Assembly: GCA_030533235.1 (NCBI GenBank)
Contig: JAUNJN010000006.1
Coordinates: 1 to 64,000 of the forward strand
DNA from: Eubacteriales bacterium
Lineage (GTDB): Bacteria; Bacillota; Clostridia; Lachnospirales; Lachnospiraceae
Length of the DNA stretch: 64,000 nucleotides
Reading direction: 5' to 3'
This document shows positions 36,623 through 44,755 of the stretch, piece after piece (the stretch's first letter is position 1; each line of letters starts with the position of its first letter). Both the position numbers and the translations under genes were made by a program. The notes below the pieces were generated by a model. The model worked only from the letters and a program-made list of their open reading frames with translations, searched no databases and had not been told where the DNA came from.

Positions 36623-37312
36623 ATGAAAAAAGGTAAAAGATATGTAGAAGCTGCAAAGCTTATTGAAAAGACAAGTGTTTATGACATTGAAGAGGCTGTA
36701 TCTCTCGTAAAGAAGTCAGCTAGCGCAAAGTTTGATGAGACAATCGAAGCGCACCTTAGACTTGGTGTTGATGGCCGTCATGCAGATCAGCAGGTTCGTG
36801 GTGCTGTAGTTCTTCCTCACGGAACAGGTAAGAAGGTTCGTGTTCTCGTATTTGCAAAGGGTGACAAGGTAGACGAGGCTCTTGCTGCAGGTGCAGATTT
36901 TGCAGGCGGAGATGAGCTCGTACCAAAGATCCAGAACGATGGATGGTTGGATTTTGATGTTGTAGTAGCTACACCGGATATGATGGGTGTTGTTGGTCGT
37001 CTCGGACGTGTTCTCGGACCAAAGGGCTTAATGCCAAACCCAAAGGCCGGTACTGTAACAATGGATGTTACAAAGGCTGTTAACGACATCAAGGCTGGTA
37101 AGATTGAGTACAGACTTGACAAGTCAAATATTATCCATGTGCCAATTGGAAAAGCTTCTTTCACAGAGGAGCAGTTAACAGACAACTTCCAGACTTTGAT
37201 TGATGCTGTTGTAAAGGCTAAGCCGGCTGCAGCAAAGGGACAGTATTTGAAGAGCGTTGTTATCGCATCTACAATGGGTCCTGGCGTAAAGCTTAATACT
37301 GCAAAGTACTAA
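36623..37312 (+). CDS. rplA: 50S ribosomal protein L1
   Basis: The 229-residue ribosomal protein binds the L1 stalk of 23S rRNA. Conserved segments are [35 protein letters not shown], and [21 protein letters not shown] with the L1 signature. The ATG at 36623 lies about 11 bases after AGGAGG, slightly longer than usual. The gene is followed at once by a terminator, so rplJ and rplL are not part of this operon. Confidence 0.97.
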   Translation: MKKGKRYVEAAKLIEKTSVYDIEEAVSLVKKSASAKFDETIEAHLRLGVDGRHADQQVRGAVVLPHGTGKKVRVLVFAKGDKVDEALAAGADFAGGDELVPKIQNDGWLDFDVVVATPDMMGVVGRLGRVLGPKGLMPNPKAGTVTMDVTKAVNDIKAGKIEYRLDKSNIIHVPIGKASFTEEQLTDNFQTLIDAVVKAKPAAAKGQYLKSVVIASTMGPGVKLNTAKY

Positions 37313-37346
37313 GAAACGGCTAGACTGTTTAGCATCACATAAATTA

Positions 37347-37394
37347 GAGAGCACAACGAATGCCGAAAGGGCTGCCGGTGTGCTCTCTTTTTCA
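37347..37394 (+). terminator. Terminator of the rplK-rplA operon
   Basis: GAGAGCACA (37347-37355) pairs perfectly with TGTGCTCTC (37379-37387) around a loop that has further pairing, followed by TTTTTC. Confidence 0.9.
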
Positions 37395-37428
37395 TTTCAT
37401 TCATTACTATTTCGGACGGGAAATCAAT

Positions 37429-38070
37429 ATGATTTTTGTAAAGGTTCAAAAAATAAATAGGGATATACTTCGGGCACAGTATGACCGGTTGTTCATGCAA
37501 CTTGCACCCGCGCGTAGAATGCATGTTATGCAGATAAAAAATCAAAAGGCGGCAGAAGATTCTCTTGCTGCCGGGTTGTTGCTTCAGAAAGTACTTGCCG
37601 AGGTTTGCAATATGTCACCGGAGGAGACTGTTTGCTTATATGGACAAAACGGAAAACCGTATATCGATCATTGTCCGGACTTTCATTTTAATTTGTCCCA
37701 CTCCGGGGATTATGTGGCAATTGCATACGGAGACATGGAGCTTGGAATGGATCTTGAGGTAGTAAGAGATTATCGTCCGGAAATATTGAAGCGATTTTGC
37801 AGTGAAAATGAGAGAAAATTCGTTGAATGTGCGATACAAGCTGACAGATCGGCAAACTTTTTTACGTTATGGACGATGAAGGAGTGCTATGTCAAATATA
37901 CAGGAGAGGGCTTGTCAAAGGATTTTCGAGCGTTTGAAATTGATTTTGAAAGTCAAAGAATCAAGAACACAAATGAAAATCTGTGGACAATTAAAAAGGA
38001 CGATATGGTAGTCAGTGTATGTGCCAAGGATGTATCGCGGGTGAAATTTGAAATTGTGTATCGCGGGTGA
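37429..38070 (+). CDS. Sfp-type 4'-phosphopantetheinyl transferase
   Basis: The 213-residue enzyme transfers phosphopantetheine from CoA onto carrier proteins. Motifs are FNLSHSGDYVAIA, GMDLEVV (metal-binding Asp) and FFTLWTMKECYVKYTGEGL with the WxxKE signature. The ATG at 37429 gives the usual N-terminus, while a start at 37360 overlaps the terminator. The last residues are altered by a 26-bp tandem duplication at 38031-38082. Without it the frame would end as FEIVS. No polyketide or peptide synthase lies nearby. Confidence 0.9.
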   Translation: MIFVKVQKINRDILRAQYDRLFMQLAPARRMHVMQIKNQKAAEDSLAAGLLLQKVLAEVCNMSPEETVCLYGQNGKPYIDHCPDFHFNLSHSGDYVAIAYGDMELGMDLEVVRDYRPEILKRFCSENERKFVECAIQADRSANFFTLWTMKECYVKYTGEGLSKDFRAFEIDFESQRIKNTNENLWTIKKDDMVVSVCAKDVSRVKFEIVYRG

Positions 38071-38082
38071 AATTTGAAATTG
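38031..38082 (+). repeat. Perfect 26-bp tandem duplication
   Basis: Two identical copies (38031-38056 and 38057-38082) cover the end of the transferase gene. Because 26 is not a multiple of three, the second copy shifts the frame and supplies the current stop codon. Confidence 0.95.
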
Positions 38083-38086
38083 TCTC

Positions 38087-38115
38087 TTGACAAAGAGAAT
38101 GTTATACTGTACAAT
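38087..38115 (+). promoter_or_regulatory. Promoter of tRNA-Arg
   Basis: TTGACA and TACAAT are separated by 17 bases, about 35 bases before the tRNA. Confidence 0.75.
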
Positions 38116-38150
38116 CATTACTGTTGCAAATATGATTTGCATATATAGAT

Positions 38151-38224
38151 GCGTCAGTAGCTCAGCTGGATAGAGCACTTGGCTACGGACCAAGGTGTCG
38201 GGAGTTCGAATCTTCTCTGGCGCA
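38151..38224 (+). tRNA. tRNA-Arg, anticodon ACG
   Basis: The 74-base cloverleaf has an acceptor stem GCGTCAG paired with CTGGCGC (one G-T), a D arm with AGCTCAGCTGGATAGAGC, an anticodon stem CTTGG/CCAAG with loop CTACGGA, and a T arm with GGTTCGAATC-type sequence GAGTTCGAATCTTC. The anticodon is ACG. CCA is not encoded. Confidence 0.95.
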
Positions 38225-38228
38225 TATC

Positions 38229-38262
38229 AAAGTCATCCTATGAGGTAGGATGACTTTTTTTC
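38229..38262 (+). terminator. Terminator of tRNA-Arg
   Basis: AAAGTCATCCTA pairs perfectly with TAGGATGACTTT (38229-38240/38246-38257) and is followed by a T-run. Confidence 0.9.
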
Positions 38263-38283
38263 TGCCAAAGCGTGATAAACATT

Positions 38284-38348
38284 GCCGACGATGTCGGCAG
38301 TCAACAGCACCTCGTGTTCGCTTCGCTGCCACTCGGTGTATGTTGACC
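38284..38348. repeat. Palindromic intergenic element
   Basis: There are two back-to-back hairpins. TGCCGAC/GTCGGCA lies at 38284-38290/38294-38300. GTCAACA/TGTTGAC (38301-38307/38342-38348) follows, extended by CACC/GGTG and enclosing an arm with CGCTTCGCTG. It sits between two tRNA genes and has no coding potential. This shape suggests a dispersed small palindromic repeat family. Confidence 0.5.
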
Positions 38349-38365
38349 GACAAGCAAAAAAAAAA

Positions 38366-38388
38366 CAACCTCACCGAGGTTGCTTTTT
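38366..38388. terminator. Bidirectional terminator near tRNA-Gln
   Basis: CAACCTC and GAGGTTG (38366-38372/38376-38382) form a short hairpin flanked by an A-run on the left and a T-run on the right. It should end tRNA-Gln on the minus strand and anything coming from the left. Confidence 0.7.
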
Positions 38389-38394
38389 TATCAG

Positions 38395-38466
38395 CTGGGC
38401 TACAAGGATTCGAACCTTGAAATGCTGGAGTCAGAGTCCAGTGCCTTACCATTTGGCGATAGCCCA
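38395..38466 (-). tRNA. tRNA-Gln, anticodon CTG
   Basis: Read on the minus strand, this 72-base tRNA has acceptor TGGGCTA paired with TAGCCCA, anticodon stem CTGGA/TCCAG with loop CTCTGAC, and T arm GGTTCGAATCC. The anticodon is CTG. CCA is not encoded. Confidence 0.93.
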
Positions 38467-38602
38467 TCACAAGCACTTATTATACTAGATGGTTTTTTAA
38501 AATGCAAGCACTTTTTTAAATATTTTCAAAAATATTTTTGAGGAGAATGCAGACAATATAAATGGAACAAATGAATGAAAAATGAATGATTTGAAAAACT
38601 AT

Positions 38603-38631
38603 TTGACAAACGTTTCTATATGCTTTATGAT
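38603..38631 (+). promoter_or_regulatory. Promoter of the small gene at 38690
   Basis: Consensus TTGACA and TATGAT are separated by 17 bases, about 55 bases before the ATG. Confidence 0.65.
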
Positions 38632-38689
38632 TTCACATGTTACAAGCGGTATGGGGAACGCTTTTAATGTTTGGTTACGGAGGAAGGTC

Positions 38690-39043
38690 ATGAGTAGCGT
38701 AATATATGTTGTTCCGTGGGCCATTTGCGACACGGATAGTGTATATATTAATAAAGTAAACAGTGATACGGTGGAGGCACCTATGAAGGGCGCGCAGGTT
38801 TGGGATTGGTGTATCCGGGATGTTGTACCGAATCCGGATAAGCGCAGCAAGGATGTTTTTGCAATTATCGATGTTTACAATGGATACAAAGAAAAAATGA
38901 ATGAGAAAGGCATGTCGGTTTTCTCGTTGAATAATTCTGCGACAAAGTTGGCCGATTATGGTTTTTCAAAGGCTTCTGATACAGAGGCAAGTTTTATTCG
39001 TGAAAGAGTATTGAAGCTTGGTGCGTCCAAGAAAAAGAAATAG
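38690..39043 (+). CDS. Unknown small protein
   Basis: This encodes 117 residues from the ATG at 38690 after GGAGGAAGG; a start at 38582 lies upstream of the promoter. I recognise no family. It is soluble and starts SSVIYVVPWAICDTDSVYIN. The middle has GAQVWDWCIRDVVPNPDKR and the tail ends in KKKK. It has its own promoter and a 3' hairpin. Confidence 0.75.
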   Translation: MSSVIYVVPWAICDTDSVYINKVNSDTVEAPMKGAQVWDWCIRDVVPNPDKRSKDVFAIIDVYNGYKEKMNEKGMSVFSLNNSATKLADYGFSKASDTEASFIRERVLKLGASKKKK

Positions 39044-39055
39044 AACATACATGCT

Positions 39056-39084
39056 AATAAGACCACTTTTACGGTGGTCTTATT
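39056..39084 (+). terminator. Hairpin after the small gene
   Basis: AATAAGACCAC pairs perfectly with GTGGTCTTATT (39056-39066/39074-39084). The run after it is not strongly U-rich, so termination may be partial. Confidence 0.6.
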
Positions 39085-39109
39085 GCTATATTTGGAAAGG
39101 ATGAAAGTC

Positions 39110-39946
39110 ATGTTACAAATCGGGGCATGGAATACATTGAAAGTGATTCGTTCAAAGGAGCACGGAATTTATTTGGGCGAAGAGGACGGCAAGACGGCAG
39201 AGACGGTATTGCTTCCGAGAAAACAAGTGCCGGAAGGTGTGCGTATCGGTGAAACGATGCGAGTCTTTTTGTATCGGGATTCTGAAGATCGTATGATTGC
39301 GACGACAACCGAACCATATATTATCATGGGCGAAATCAAAAAGCTTACAGTTAAGCATGTGACGAACATTGGTGCATTTATGGACTGGGGGCTTGAAAAG
39401 GATATTTTGCTTCCGTTTAAGGAACAGACAGCAAAGCTTTCAGAGGGGAAATCGTATCTTGTCCGTATGTACGCGGACAAATCCGGGCGACTCTGTGTTT
39501 CGATGAAGCTGTACGGATATTTAGAGTCCGCAGAAGCACTTGAAAAGGGACAGTCGTTTACAGGTACGGTATATGAATATAAAAAGGGACTCGGGGCATT
39601 TGTTGCCATAGAGGATCGGTATTCCGGACTTATTCATGAGGACGAGCTCTACAGCAGGGTTTTGGTTGGAGATGTTGTAAGCGGACGTGTTACGAACGTG
39701 CGTCCGGACGGGAAGGCGGACTTGTCTCTGCGTGCGCCGGCATACAAGCAGATGAATGAAGACAGTGAGATGGTCTATGCGATCATCCGTAGCTATAAGG
39801 ACGGACTTCCGTTCAATGACAAGGCAGATAAGGAAATCATTAAAAAGGAATTCGGACTTAGCAAAAATGCATTTAAGCGTGCGGTTGGACATTTGCTCAA
39901 GGAAGGCAAAATTGAGATTACAGATCATTCTATTTTGATTAAATAA
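39110..39946 (+). CDS. cvfB: S1-domain RNA-binding protein, CvfB family
   Basis: This encodes 278 residues from the ATG at 39110, placed by an AAAGGA site eight bases upstream. It has several S1-like OB domains: LPRKQVPEGVRIGETMRVFLYRDSED, VTNIGAFMDWGLEKDILLPF, and GAFVAIEDRYSGLIHEDELYS. A winged helix (DKEIIKKEFGLSKNAFKRAVGHLLKEG) closes the protein. This is the CvfB/YitL layout; CvfB affects virulence gene expression in Staphylococcus, but the molecular role is unclear. Confidence 0.9.
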   Translation: MLQIGAWNTLKVIRSKEHGIYLGEEDGKTAETVLLPRKQVPEGVRIGETMRVFLYRDSEDRMIATTTEPYIIMGEIKKLTVKHVTNIGAFMDWGLEKDILLPFKEQTAKLSEGKSYLVRMYADKSGRLCVSMKLYGYLESAEALEKGQSFTGTVYEYKKGLGAFVAIEDRYSGLIHEDELYSRVLVGDVVSGRVTNVRPDGKADLSLRAPAYKQMNEDSEMVYAIIRSYKDGLPFNDKADKEIIKKEFGLSKNAFKRAVGHLLKEGKIEITDHSILIK

Positions 39947-40006
39947 TAAATCATTCATATACACCTTGCAAAATGCAGAGGATGATAGGAAACGGAGGAA
40001 TTCATT

Positions 40007-40387
40007 ATGAAAGAAATCGTAGCAACAAACAAGGCACCACAGGCAATCGGACCATATTCCCAGGCAGTTGTTGTAGGAAATATGATTTTTACATCCGGTA
40101 TGATACCGATTATTCCGGAGACAGGCGAGCTTCTGGTCGGAGATATTAAGGCGCAGGCAACGCAGGCAATCGGCAATCTGATTGCACTCTTAAAGGAAGT
40201 TGGAGCAAGTGCGGATTCAGTTGTAAAGACAACGGTATTTATCAAGAATATGGACGATTTTGCACAGGTCAACGAAGTGTATGCAACGTTTTTCAAAAAC
40301 AACTTCCCGGCACGTTCCTGCGTGGAGGTTGCCAGACTTCCGAAGGATGTTTTGATTGAGATTGAGGCAGTTGCCGTGAAGGCATAA
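40007..40387 (+). CDS. ridA: RidA-family reactive intermediate deaminase
   Basis: The 126-residue enzyme hydrolyses reactive enamine/imine intermediates made by PLP enzymes. Conserved features are AIGPYSQAVVVGNMIFTSG, VKTTVFIKNMDDFAQVNEVY, and FPARSCVEVARLPKDVLIEIEAVA with the substrate-binding Arg. The neighbouring gene is a PLP aminotransferase, ilvE, which fits the role because RidA protects BCAT. Confidence 0.95.
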   Translation: MKEIVATNKAPQAIGPYSQAVVVGNMIFTSGMIPIIPETGELLVGDIKAQATQAIGNLIALLKEVGASADSVVKTTVFIKNMDDFAQVNEVYATFFKNNFPARSCVEVARLPKDVLIEIEAVAVKA

Positions 40388-40394
40388 TTTTTTC

Positions 40395-40422
40395 TTGCAT
40401 AATCACAAACGAGTGGTAAAAT
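40395..40422 (+). promoter_or_regulatory. Promoter of ilvE
   Basis: TTGCAT and TAAAAT are separated by 16 bases in the gap between ridA and ilvE. Confidence 0.55.
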
Positions 40423-40458
40423 GATGATATATGTTTAACAGCAGAAAGGGTGAATGTT

Positions 40459-41481
40459 ATGGCAAAGGATATTGATTGGTCTAATCTTGGATTTGGCTAT
40501 ATCCGGACAGACAAAAGATTCGTTTCAAATTATAAAAACGGAGCATGGGATGAGGGTGTTCTTACAGAGGATCCGAATATCGTCATGAATGAGTGCGCAG
40601 GTGTTCTTCAGTATGCACAGACATGCTTCGAAGGATTGAAGGCATACACGACGGAGGATGGACATATTGTTACATTTCGTCCTGACTTAAATGCAGAGAG
40701 AATGGCAGACACATGTCGCAGACTTGAGATGCCTGTTTATCCGGAGGATAAGTGGGTAGAGGCTATTGTAAAGGTTATCGAGGCAAATGCAGATTATGTG
40801 CCACCATTTGGTTCGGGGGCGTCTCTTTATATTCGTCCATATATGTTTGGTATTAATCCGGTTATCGGTGTTAAGCCGGCTGACGAGTATATGTTCAGAG
40901 TATTCTGTACACCGGTAGGTCCGTATTTCAAAGGTGGTGCAAAGCCAATCGTAATTCGTGTTTCGGACTTTGATCGTGCAGCGCCTCATGGAACCGGTCA
41001 TATCAAGGCAGGACTTAATTATGCGATGAGCTTGCATGCGATTGTAGATGCACACAACCAGGGCTTCGCAGAAAATATGTATCTTGATGCTGCAACACGT
41101 ACAAAGGTTGAGGAGACAGGCGGTGCAAACTTTATCTTTATTACAAAGGACGGCAAGCTTGTTACACCGAAGTCAGACAGTATTCTTCCTTCTATCACAC
41201 GTCGTTCCATCATGGTTGTTGCTGAGAAGTATCTTGGCATGGAGGTTGAGCACAGAGAAGTTTACTTTGATGAGGTAAAGGATTTCGCTGAGTGTGGATT
41301 GTGTGGTACTGCCGCAGTCATTTCACCGGTTGGAAAAATCGTAGATCACGGAAAGGAAATCTGCTTCCCAAGTGGTATGGATGAGATGGGTCCTGGTATG
41401 AAGAAGTTATATGATACATTAACAGGTATTCAGATGGGACGTATCGAGGCACCGGAAGGCTGGATAAAGGTGATTAAATAA
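40459..41481 (+). CDS. ilvE: Branched-chain amino acid aminotransferase
   Basis: The 340-residue PLP enzyme makes or breaks down leucine, isoleucine and valine using glutamate. It is of fold type IV: GVLQYAQTCFEGLKAY, FRPDLNAERMADTCRRL, the lysine region GTGHIKAGLNYAMSLHA, and VEETGGANFIFI. The start is the ATG at 40459 behind AAAGGG. A GTG nine bases earlier is too close to that site. Confidence 0.95.
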   Translation: MAKDIDWSNLGFGYIRTDKRFVSNYKNGAWDEGVLTEDPNIVMNECAGVLQYAQTCFEGLKAYTTEDGHIVTFRPDLNAERMADTCRRLEMPVYPEDKWVEAIVKVIEANADYVPPFGSGASLYIRPYMFGINPVIGVKPADEYMFRVFCTPVGPYFKGGAKPIVIRVSDFDRAAPHGTGHIKAGLNYAMSLHAIVDAHNQGFAENMYLDAATRTKVEETGGANFIFITKDGKLVTPKSDSILPSITRRSIMVVAEKYLGMEVEHREVYFDEVKDFAECGLCGTAAVISPVGKIVDHGKEICFPSGMDEMGPGMKKLYDTLTGIQMGRIEAPEGWIKVIK

Positions 41482-41486
41482 ATTTT

Positions 41487-42506
41487 ATGAAGATATTAAC
41501 AATTACAATACCATGCTACAATTCGCAGGCGTATATGCGTAAATGTATAGAAAGTGCCCTGCTCGGCGGAGAGGATGTCGAAATACTGATTGTTGATGAC
41601 GGCTCCACGGATGACACTGCAAAAATTGCAGACGAGTATGCGGCAAAGTACCCTACGATTGTGAAGGCATTGCACAAAGAAAACGGCGGACATGGAGATG
41701 CTGTTAACTGGGGTATGGCACATGCAACCGGTCAGTATTTCAAGGTTGTTGACAGTGATGACTGGTTGGATGCAACAGCATATCAGAGAGTGCTTACGAT
41801 TCTTAAAAAGGTTGTAAATGAAGGACATGAGCTGGATTTACTGCTTGCAAACTATGTGTATGACAAGGTTGGCAGACGTTATAAGCGGGTTATGCGTTAT
41901 CGTCATGCATTACCGGCAAACCGTATCATAAGCTGGGAATCAAGCAGGATACACTTTAACAGGTTCCAGTATGTATTAATGCACTCGGTTATTTATCGTA
42001 CAGAACTGTTGCGGGAGTGTGGCTTGGAGCTTCCGAAGCATACATTCTATGTTGATAATATATTCATTTTCAAGCCAATGATTCATGTAAAAAAGCTTAT
42101 GTATGTCAATGCGGACTTATATCATTACTACATTGGTCGTGAGGGGCAGTCCGTGAATGAGCAGACGATGGTAAAACGAATTGATCAGCAGCTTTTGGTC
42201 AATCGTACGTTGATTGAGTTTTTCAGTCAGCATAAGGATGTCAATAAGCAGATGTTCAAGTTTTTATTGCAGTATCTTGATATGATGATGTGTGTTGCAT
42301 CGGTTATTTGTATCGTATCAGATGACAAGGAGCTTTTAGCAAAGAAAAAGGATTTGTGGAAATTCCTGAAGAATACGGATAAGGAGTTGTATCGAAAGCT
42401 TCGTACATCCGTGTTTGGTATCACGATGAATTTACCGGGCAGATTTGGACGATTTTTGTCAAAGTCCGGATATCATCTTATGCAAAAGCTGTTTGGATTT
42501 AACTAA
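41487..42506 (+). CDS. Family 2 glycosyltransferase
   Basis: The 339-residue protein has the GT-A fold. TIPCYNSQAYMRKCIESAL is the start, ILIVDDGSTDDTAKI binds the nucleotide, GHGDAVNWGMAHATGQYFKVVDSDDW includes the DxD-like motif. The C-terminal half is helical with KRVMRYRHALPANR. It is soluble or peripheral. No strong ribosome site is visible; AAGGTG is 13 bases upstream. It follows ilvE by five bases and may share its transcript. The sugar and acceptor are unknown. Confidence 0.88.
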   Translation: MKILTITIPCYNSQAYMRKCIESALLGGEDVEILIVDDGSTDDTAKIADEYAAKYPTIVKALHKENGGHGDAVNWGMAHATGQYFKVVDSDDWLDATAYQRVLTILKKVVNEGHELDLLLANYVYDKVGRRYKRVMRYRHALPANRIISWESSRIHFNRFQYVLMHSVIYRTELLRECGLELPKHTFYVDNIFIFKPMIHVKKLMYVNADLYHYYIGREGQSVNEQTMVKRIDQQLLVNRTLIEFFSQHKDVNKQMFKFLLQYLDMMMCVASVICIVSDDKELLAKKKDLWKFLKNTDKELYRKLRTSVFGITMNLPGRFGRFLSKSGYHLMQKLFGFN

Positions 42507-42517
42507 GATCGTGTATG

Positions 42518-42558
42518 AAAAAAGAAACGAAGCAAATCACTTCGTTTCTTTTTTTGAT
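42518..42558. terminator. Bidirectional terminator between the glycosyltransferase and PAP2 genes
   Basis: AAAAAAGAAACGAAG (42518-42532) pairs perfectly with CTTCGTTTCTTTTTT (42540-42554). The A/T ends supply a U-tract on each strand, and the loop contains part of the PAP2 stop codon. Confidence 0.9.
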
Positions 42559-43184
42559 GCACCCCAGTGTGGGATATATACGGAAATATACATAATAACG
42601 GCTAATCCAAATGCACCTAAAACATCAACAACGGAATGCTGACGCAGGAACAGGGTAGACAAAATTATAAGTATTGACAAAATGCCCGCAAGAATCTTTA
42701 AGAGGATGAACTTTTTGTCTCGTAAACCTTTGCTCTTCATGAGGGCAATCTGGCAGCCGAGCGTATTGAATACATGTAAGCTTGGGAACACATTCGTTGA
42801 TGTGTCTGCTTTTCGAAGACCACATACCCAGTCAGCAAAAATGTTATCTCTGTATGAAATGTCCTGTCGCAAGTTGATCCCGTTTGGCCATACTGTGCAA
42901 ATAATTAGGAATATTGTCATTCCGATAAATAAAAATGCACTAGCCTGGTAAAATTCCTTCTTAGAGTAGAAGAAAAGATAAATCATTGTGGCAGGAACAA
43001 ATAAAAACCAAAGAAAGTATGGGATAATAAAATACTCGCAAAAAGGAATTTTGTCATCAAGTGCACAGTGAATCACGTTATAATTGGTGGTTACGTGCTT
43101 CTCGAGAAGAATGAACCAAGGTCCATAAATAAATACATATAACAAAGTCCATGCGTGGGAGTATTTCTTAAGAAGTGCTTTCAT
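42537..43184 (-). CDS. PAP2-type phosphatase membrane protein
   Basis: This encodes 215 residues from the ATG at 43184; an ATG at 43190 is only three bases after the GGAG site. About six membrane helices surround the acid-phosphatase motifs NVFPSLHVFNT and LFLRQHSVVDVLG, which hold the catalytic histidines of the PAP2 superfamily. It probably dephosphorylates a lipid phosphate such as undecaprenyl or phosphatidyl phosphate; the substrate is inferred. The C-terminus overlaps the terminator. Confidence 0.85.
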   Translation of the reverse strand: MKALLKKYSHAWTLLYVFIYGPWFILLEKHVTTNYNVIHCALDDKIPFCEYFIIPYFLWFLFVPATMIYLFFYSKKEFYQASAFLFIGMTIFLIICTVWPNGINLRQDISYRDNIFADWVCGLRKADTSTNVFPSLHVFNTLGCQIALMKSKGLRDKKFILLKILAGILSILIILSTLFLRQHSVVDVLGAFGLAVIMYISVYIPHWGASKKETK

Positions 43185-43393
43185 CAACATATTCTCCTAC
43201 GTGTCTATAATACATCAATTTTACTATGAAATATTATTAAAAGCAAGGATAACCTTTTGCGTAATGAGGTGGCATTTTTTAGGAATGGAATTATCCTATT
43301 GCCAGATGAAAGAAAAATTGGGATAATATAGAATGGGTTTTAGGATTAGAACCTGATGAAGTATATGATAGAATTGCGCTTACGTACACATGC

Positions 43394-43681
43394 ATGGATA
43401 CTGAAGAAGTAGAGGCTATGATGCTTGCTATGATGGAGAAAGAGAAAGAGAAAGATGTAGATTATCCTTGGTATAATGAGTTTTTTGGACCTTGGGCTGT
43501 ACAACGGAATGAGGACTATAATTCATGGGTTCTCAATGATGATGTGTATGATGAGATGTCAAAAGCTATGAGTAGATTAGCGCAGGGTAATCGTCCTAAT
43601 TTTGATGTCGATCAGAAAAGTGATGAAGCTTGCGCTCAGTTTTGGGTAGAACATCTATTAGGATATGATAGACCTTATTGA
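43394..43681 (+). CDS. Unknown, possibly a truncated gene
   Basis: The frame gives 95 residues from the ATG at 43394, without a ribosome site. The frame is open further upstream to a stop at 43309, with sensible sequence (NWDNIEWVLGLEPDEVYDRI) but no start codon. A different frame just upstream reads GIILLPDERK, so a frameshift may separate them. The protein has acidic clusters (EKEKEKDVDYPW) and the ending AQFWVEHLLGYDRPY. I do not recognise it; it could be a gene remnant. Confidence 0.4.
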   Translation: MDTEEVEAMMLAMMEKEKEKDVDYPWYNEFFGPWAVQRNEDYNSWVLNDDVYDEMSKAMSRLAQGNRPNFDVDQKSDEACAQFWVEHLLGYDRPY

Positions 43682-43753
43682 GGAAGGAGAATCGTTCGAA
43701 GATTTGGCTTGTACAACAAGTTGGCATAATTAAAAAAGAATGGTGGTGGGAAG

Positions 43754-44260
43754 ATGAAAAAACTGAAAAAAATGATTATAGTTTTTTGCATCCTTTTGCT
43801 CGTTGGAATAATTTGTGTAGGTCTAATTGTTACTCATAATAAAAGAGAACGCGAAAAACTAGGGGAAAAAGGATATACTCAATATGATTTATCAGAGCGT
43901 GATTTATTTCAACTTGATTTTTATGCTGATATAACTATACCGGAATATCAACAAATCGGTAGATTGAGGTTTTTTGAGAAAAACAAATACAATCGTGACA
44001 AAGATAAGTTTGTGCTTGTAAAGGGGGATAGAACGGATGCGTTTGTCGATAAGTTGAATTTTGCTTTGTATGGAGAGGGAAGGAACGAAGTTGAACTGTT
44101 AAGTGTGGCTGAGAAGTATGGGTTATCAAAGGATAACCAGATGACGGCTGAGTGGATTCTATCAAATCCAAGAGCTTTTGTTGAAATGCGCTATGCAGAT
44201 CGATATAGTGTGTTTGACAGTTGCTTAACTCCGGCTGAAGCGTTCGAAGAGCTTGACTAA
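43754..44260 (+). CDS. Unknown membrane-anchored protein
   Basis: The 168-residue protein has one N-terminal helix (MIIVFCILLLVGIICVGLIV) after KKLKK, so it is probably anchored with its soluble part outside. The soluble part has a helix-rich C-terminal domain (NEVELLSVAEKYGLSKDNQM, AEWILSNPRAFVEM). No family is recognised. GGTGGGAAG precedes the ATG. Confidence 0.65.
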   Translation: MKKLKKMIIVFCILLLVGIICVGLIVTHNKREREKLGEKGYTQYDLSERDLFQLDFYADITIPEYQQIGRLRFFEKNKYNRDKDKFVLVKGDRTDAFVDKLNFALYGEGRNEVELLSVAEKYGLSKDNQMTAEWILSNPRAFVEMRYADRYSVFDSCLTPAEAFEELD

Positions 44261-44331
44261 TTGGCAATAATGAGAACATTATAAAATATGTACAACACAA
44301 TTAAAACATTAAAACATTATAAAAATAACAC

Positions 44332-44361
44332 TTGATTTTTGAAGTCAAGGTGTGTTATAGT
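44332..44361 (+). promoter_or_regulatory. Promoter of rpsF
   Basis: TTGATT and TATAGT are separated by 18 bases, about 80 bases before rpsF. Confidence 0.55.
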
Positions 44362-44442
44362 CTAACTCTGTGATATATTTTTTATATATTCCTTGTTTCC
44401 GAGTAATTCGGAAGCCATTAGACCATAAGGAGGTGCAATAAC
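44362..44442 (+). promoter_or_regulatory. rpsF leader, possible S6:S18 site
   Basis: TTCCGA and TCGGAA (44397-44402/44408-44413) form a hairpin with an apical CCG element. S6:S18 leaders carry a comparable CCG-bearing hairpin before rpsF in many bacteria. This assignment is by location and shape only. Confidence 0.45.
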
Positions 44443-44733
44443 ATGAACAAGTATGAATTAGCGTTGGTTGTTAGTGCAAAGATCGATGATGACGCTAGAA
44501 CAGCAGCTGTTGATAAGGCAAAGGCTATTATCGAGAAGGCTGGCGGAACTGTTACTAACGTTGACGATTGGGGTAAGAAGAGATTAGCCTATGAAATTCA
44601 GAAGATGAAGGAAGGCTATTATTACTTCATTCAGTTCGATGGCAATGCTGACAGTCCTGCTCAGATTGAGGCGAATGTTCGTATTATGGAATCTGTTATC
44701 AGATATCTTTGTGTTAGACAGGACGCAGAGTAG
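44443..44733 (+). CDS. rpsF: 30S ribosomal protein S6
   Basis: The 96-residue ribosomal protein pairs with S18 on the 30S platform. MNKYELALVVSAKIDDD, VDDWGKKRLAYEIQKMKEGYYYF and ESVIRYLCVRQD are conserved S6 segments. AAGGAGG precedes the ATG. It opens the rpsF-ssb-rpsR operon. Confidence 0.97.
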   Translation: MNKYELALVVSAKIDDDARTAAVDKAKAIIEKAGGTVTNVDDWGKKRLAYEIQKMKEGYYYFIQFDGNADSPAQIEANVRIMESVIRYLCVRQDAE

Positions 44734-44755
44734 GATCGGATAAGGAGGTATTCCT

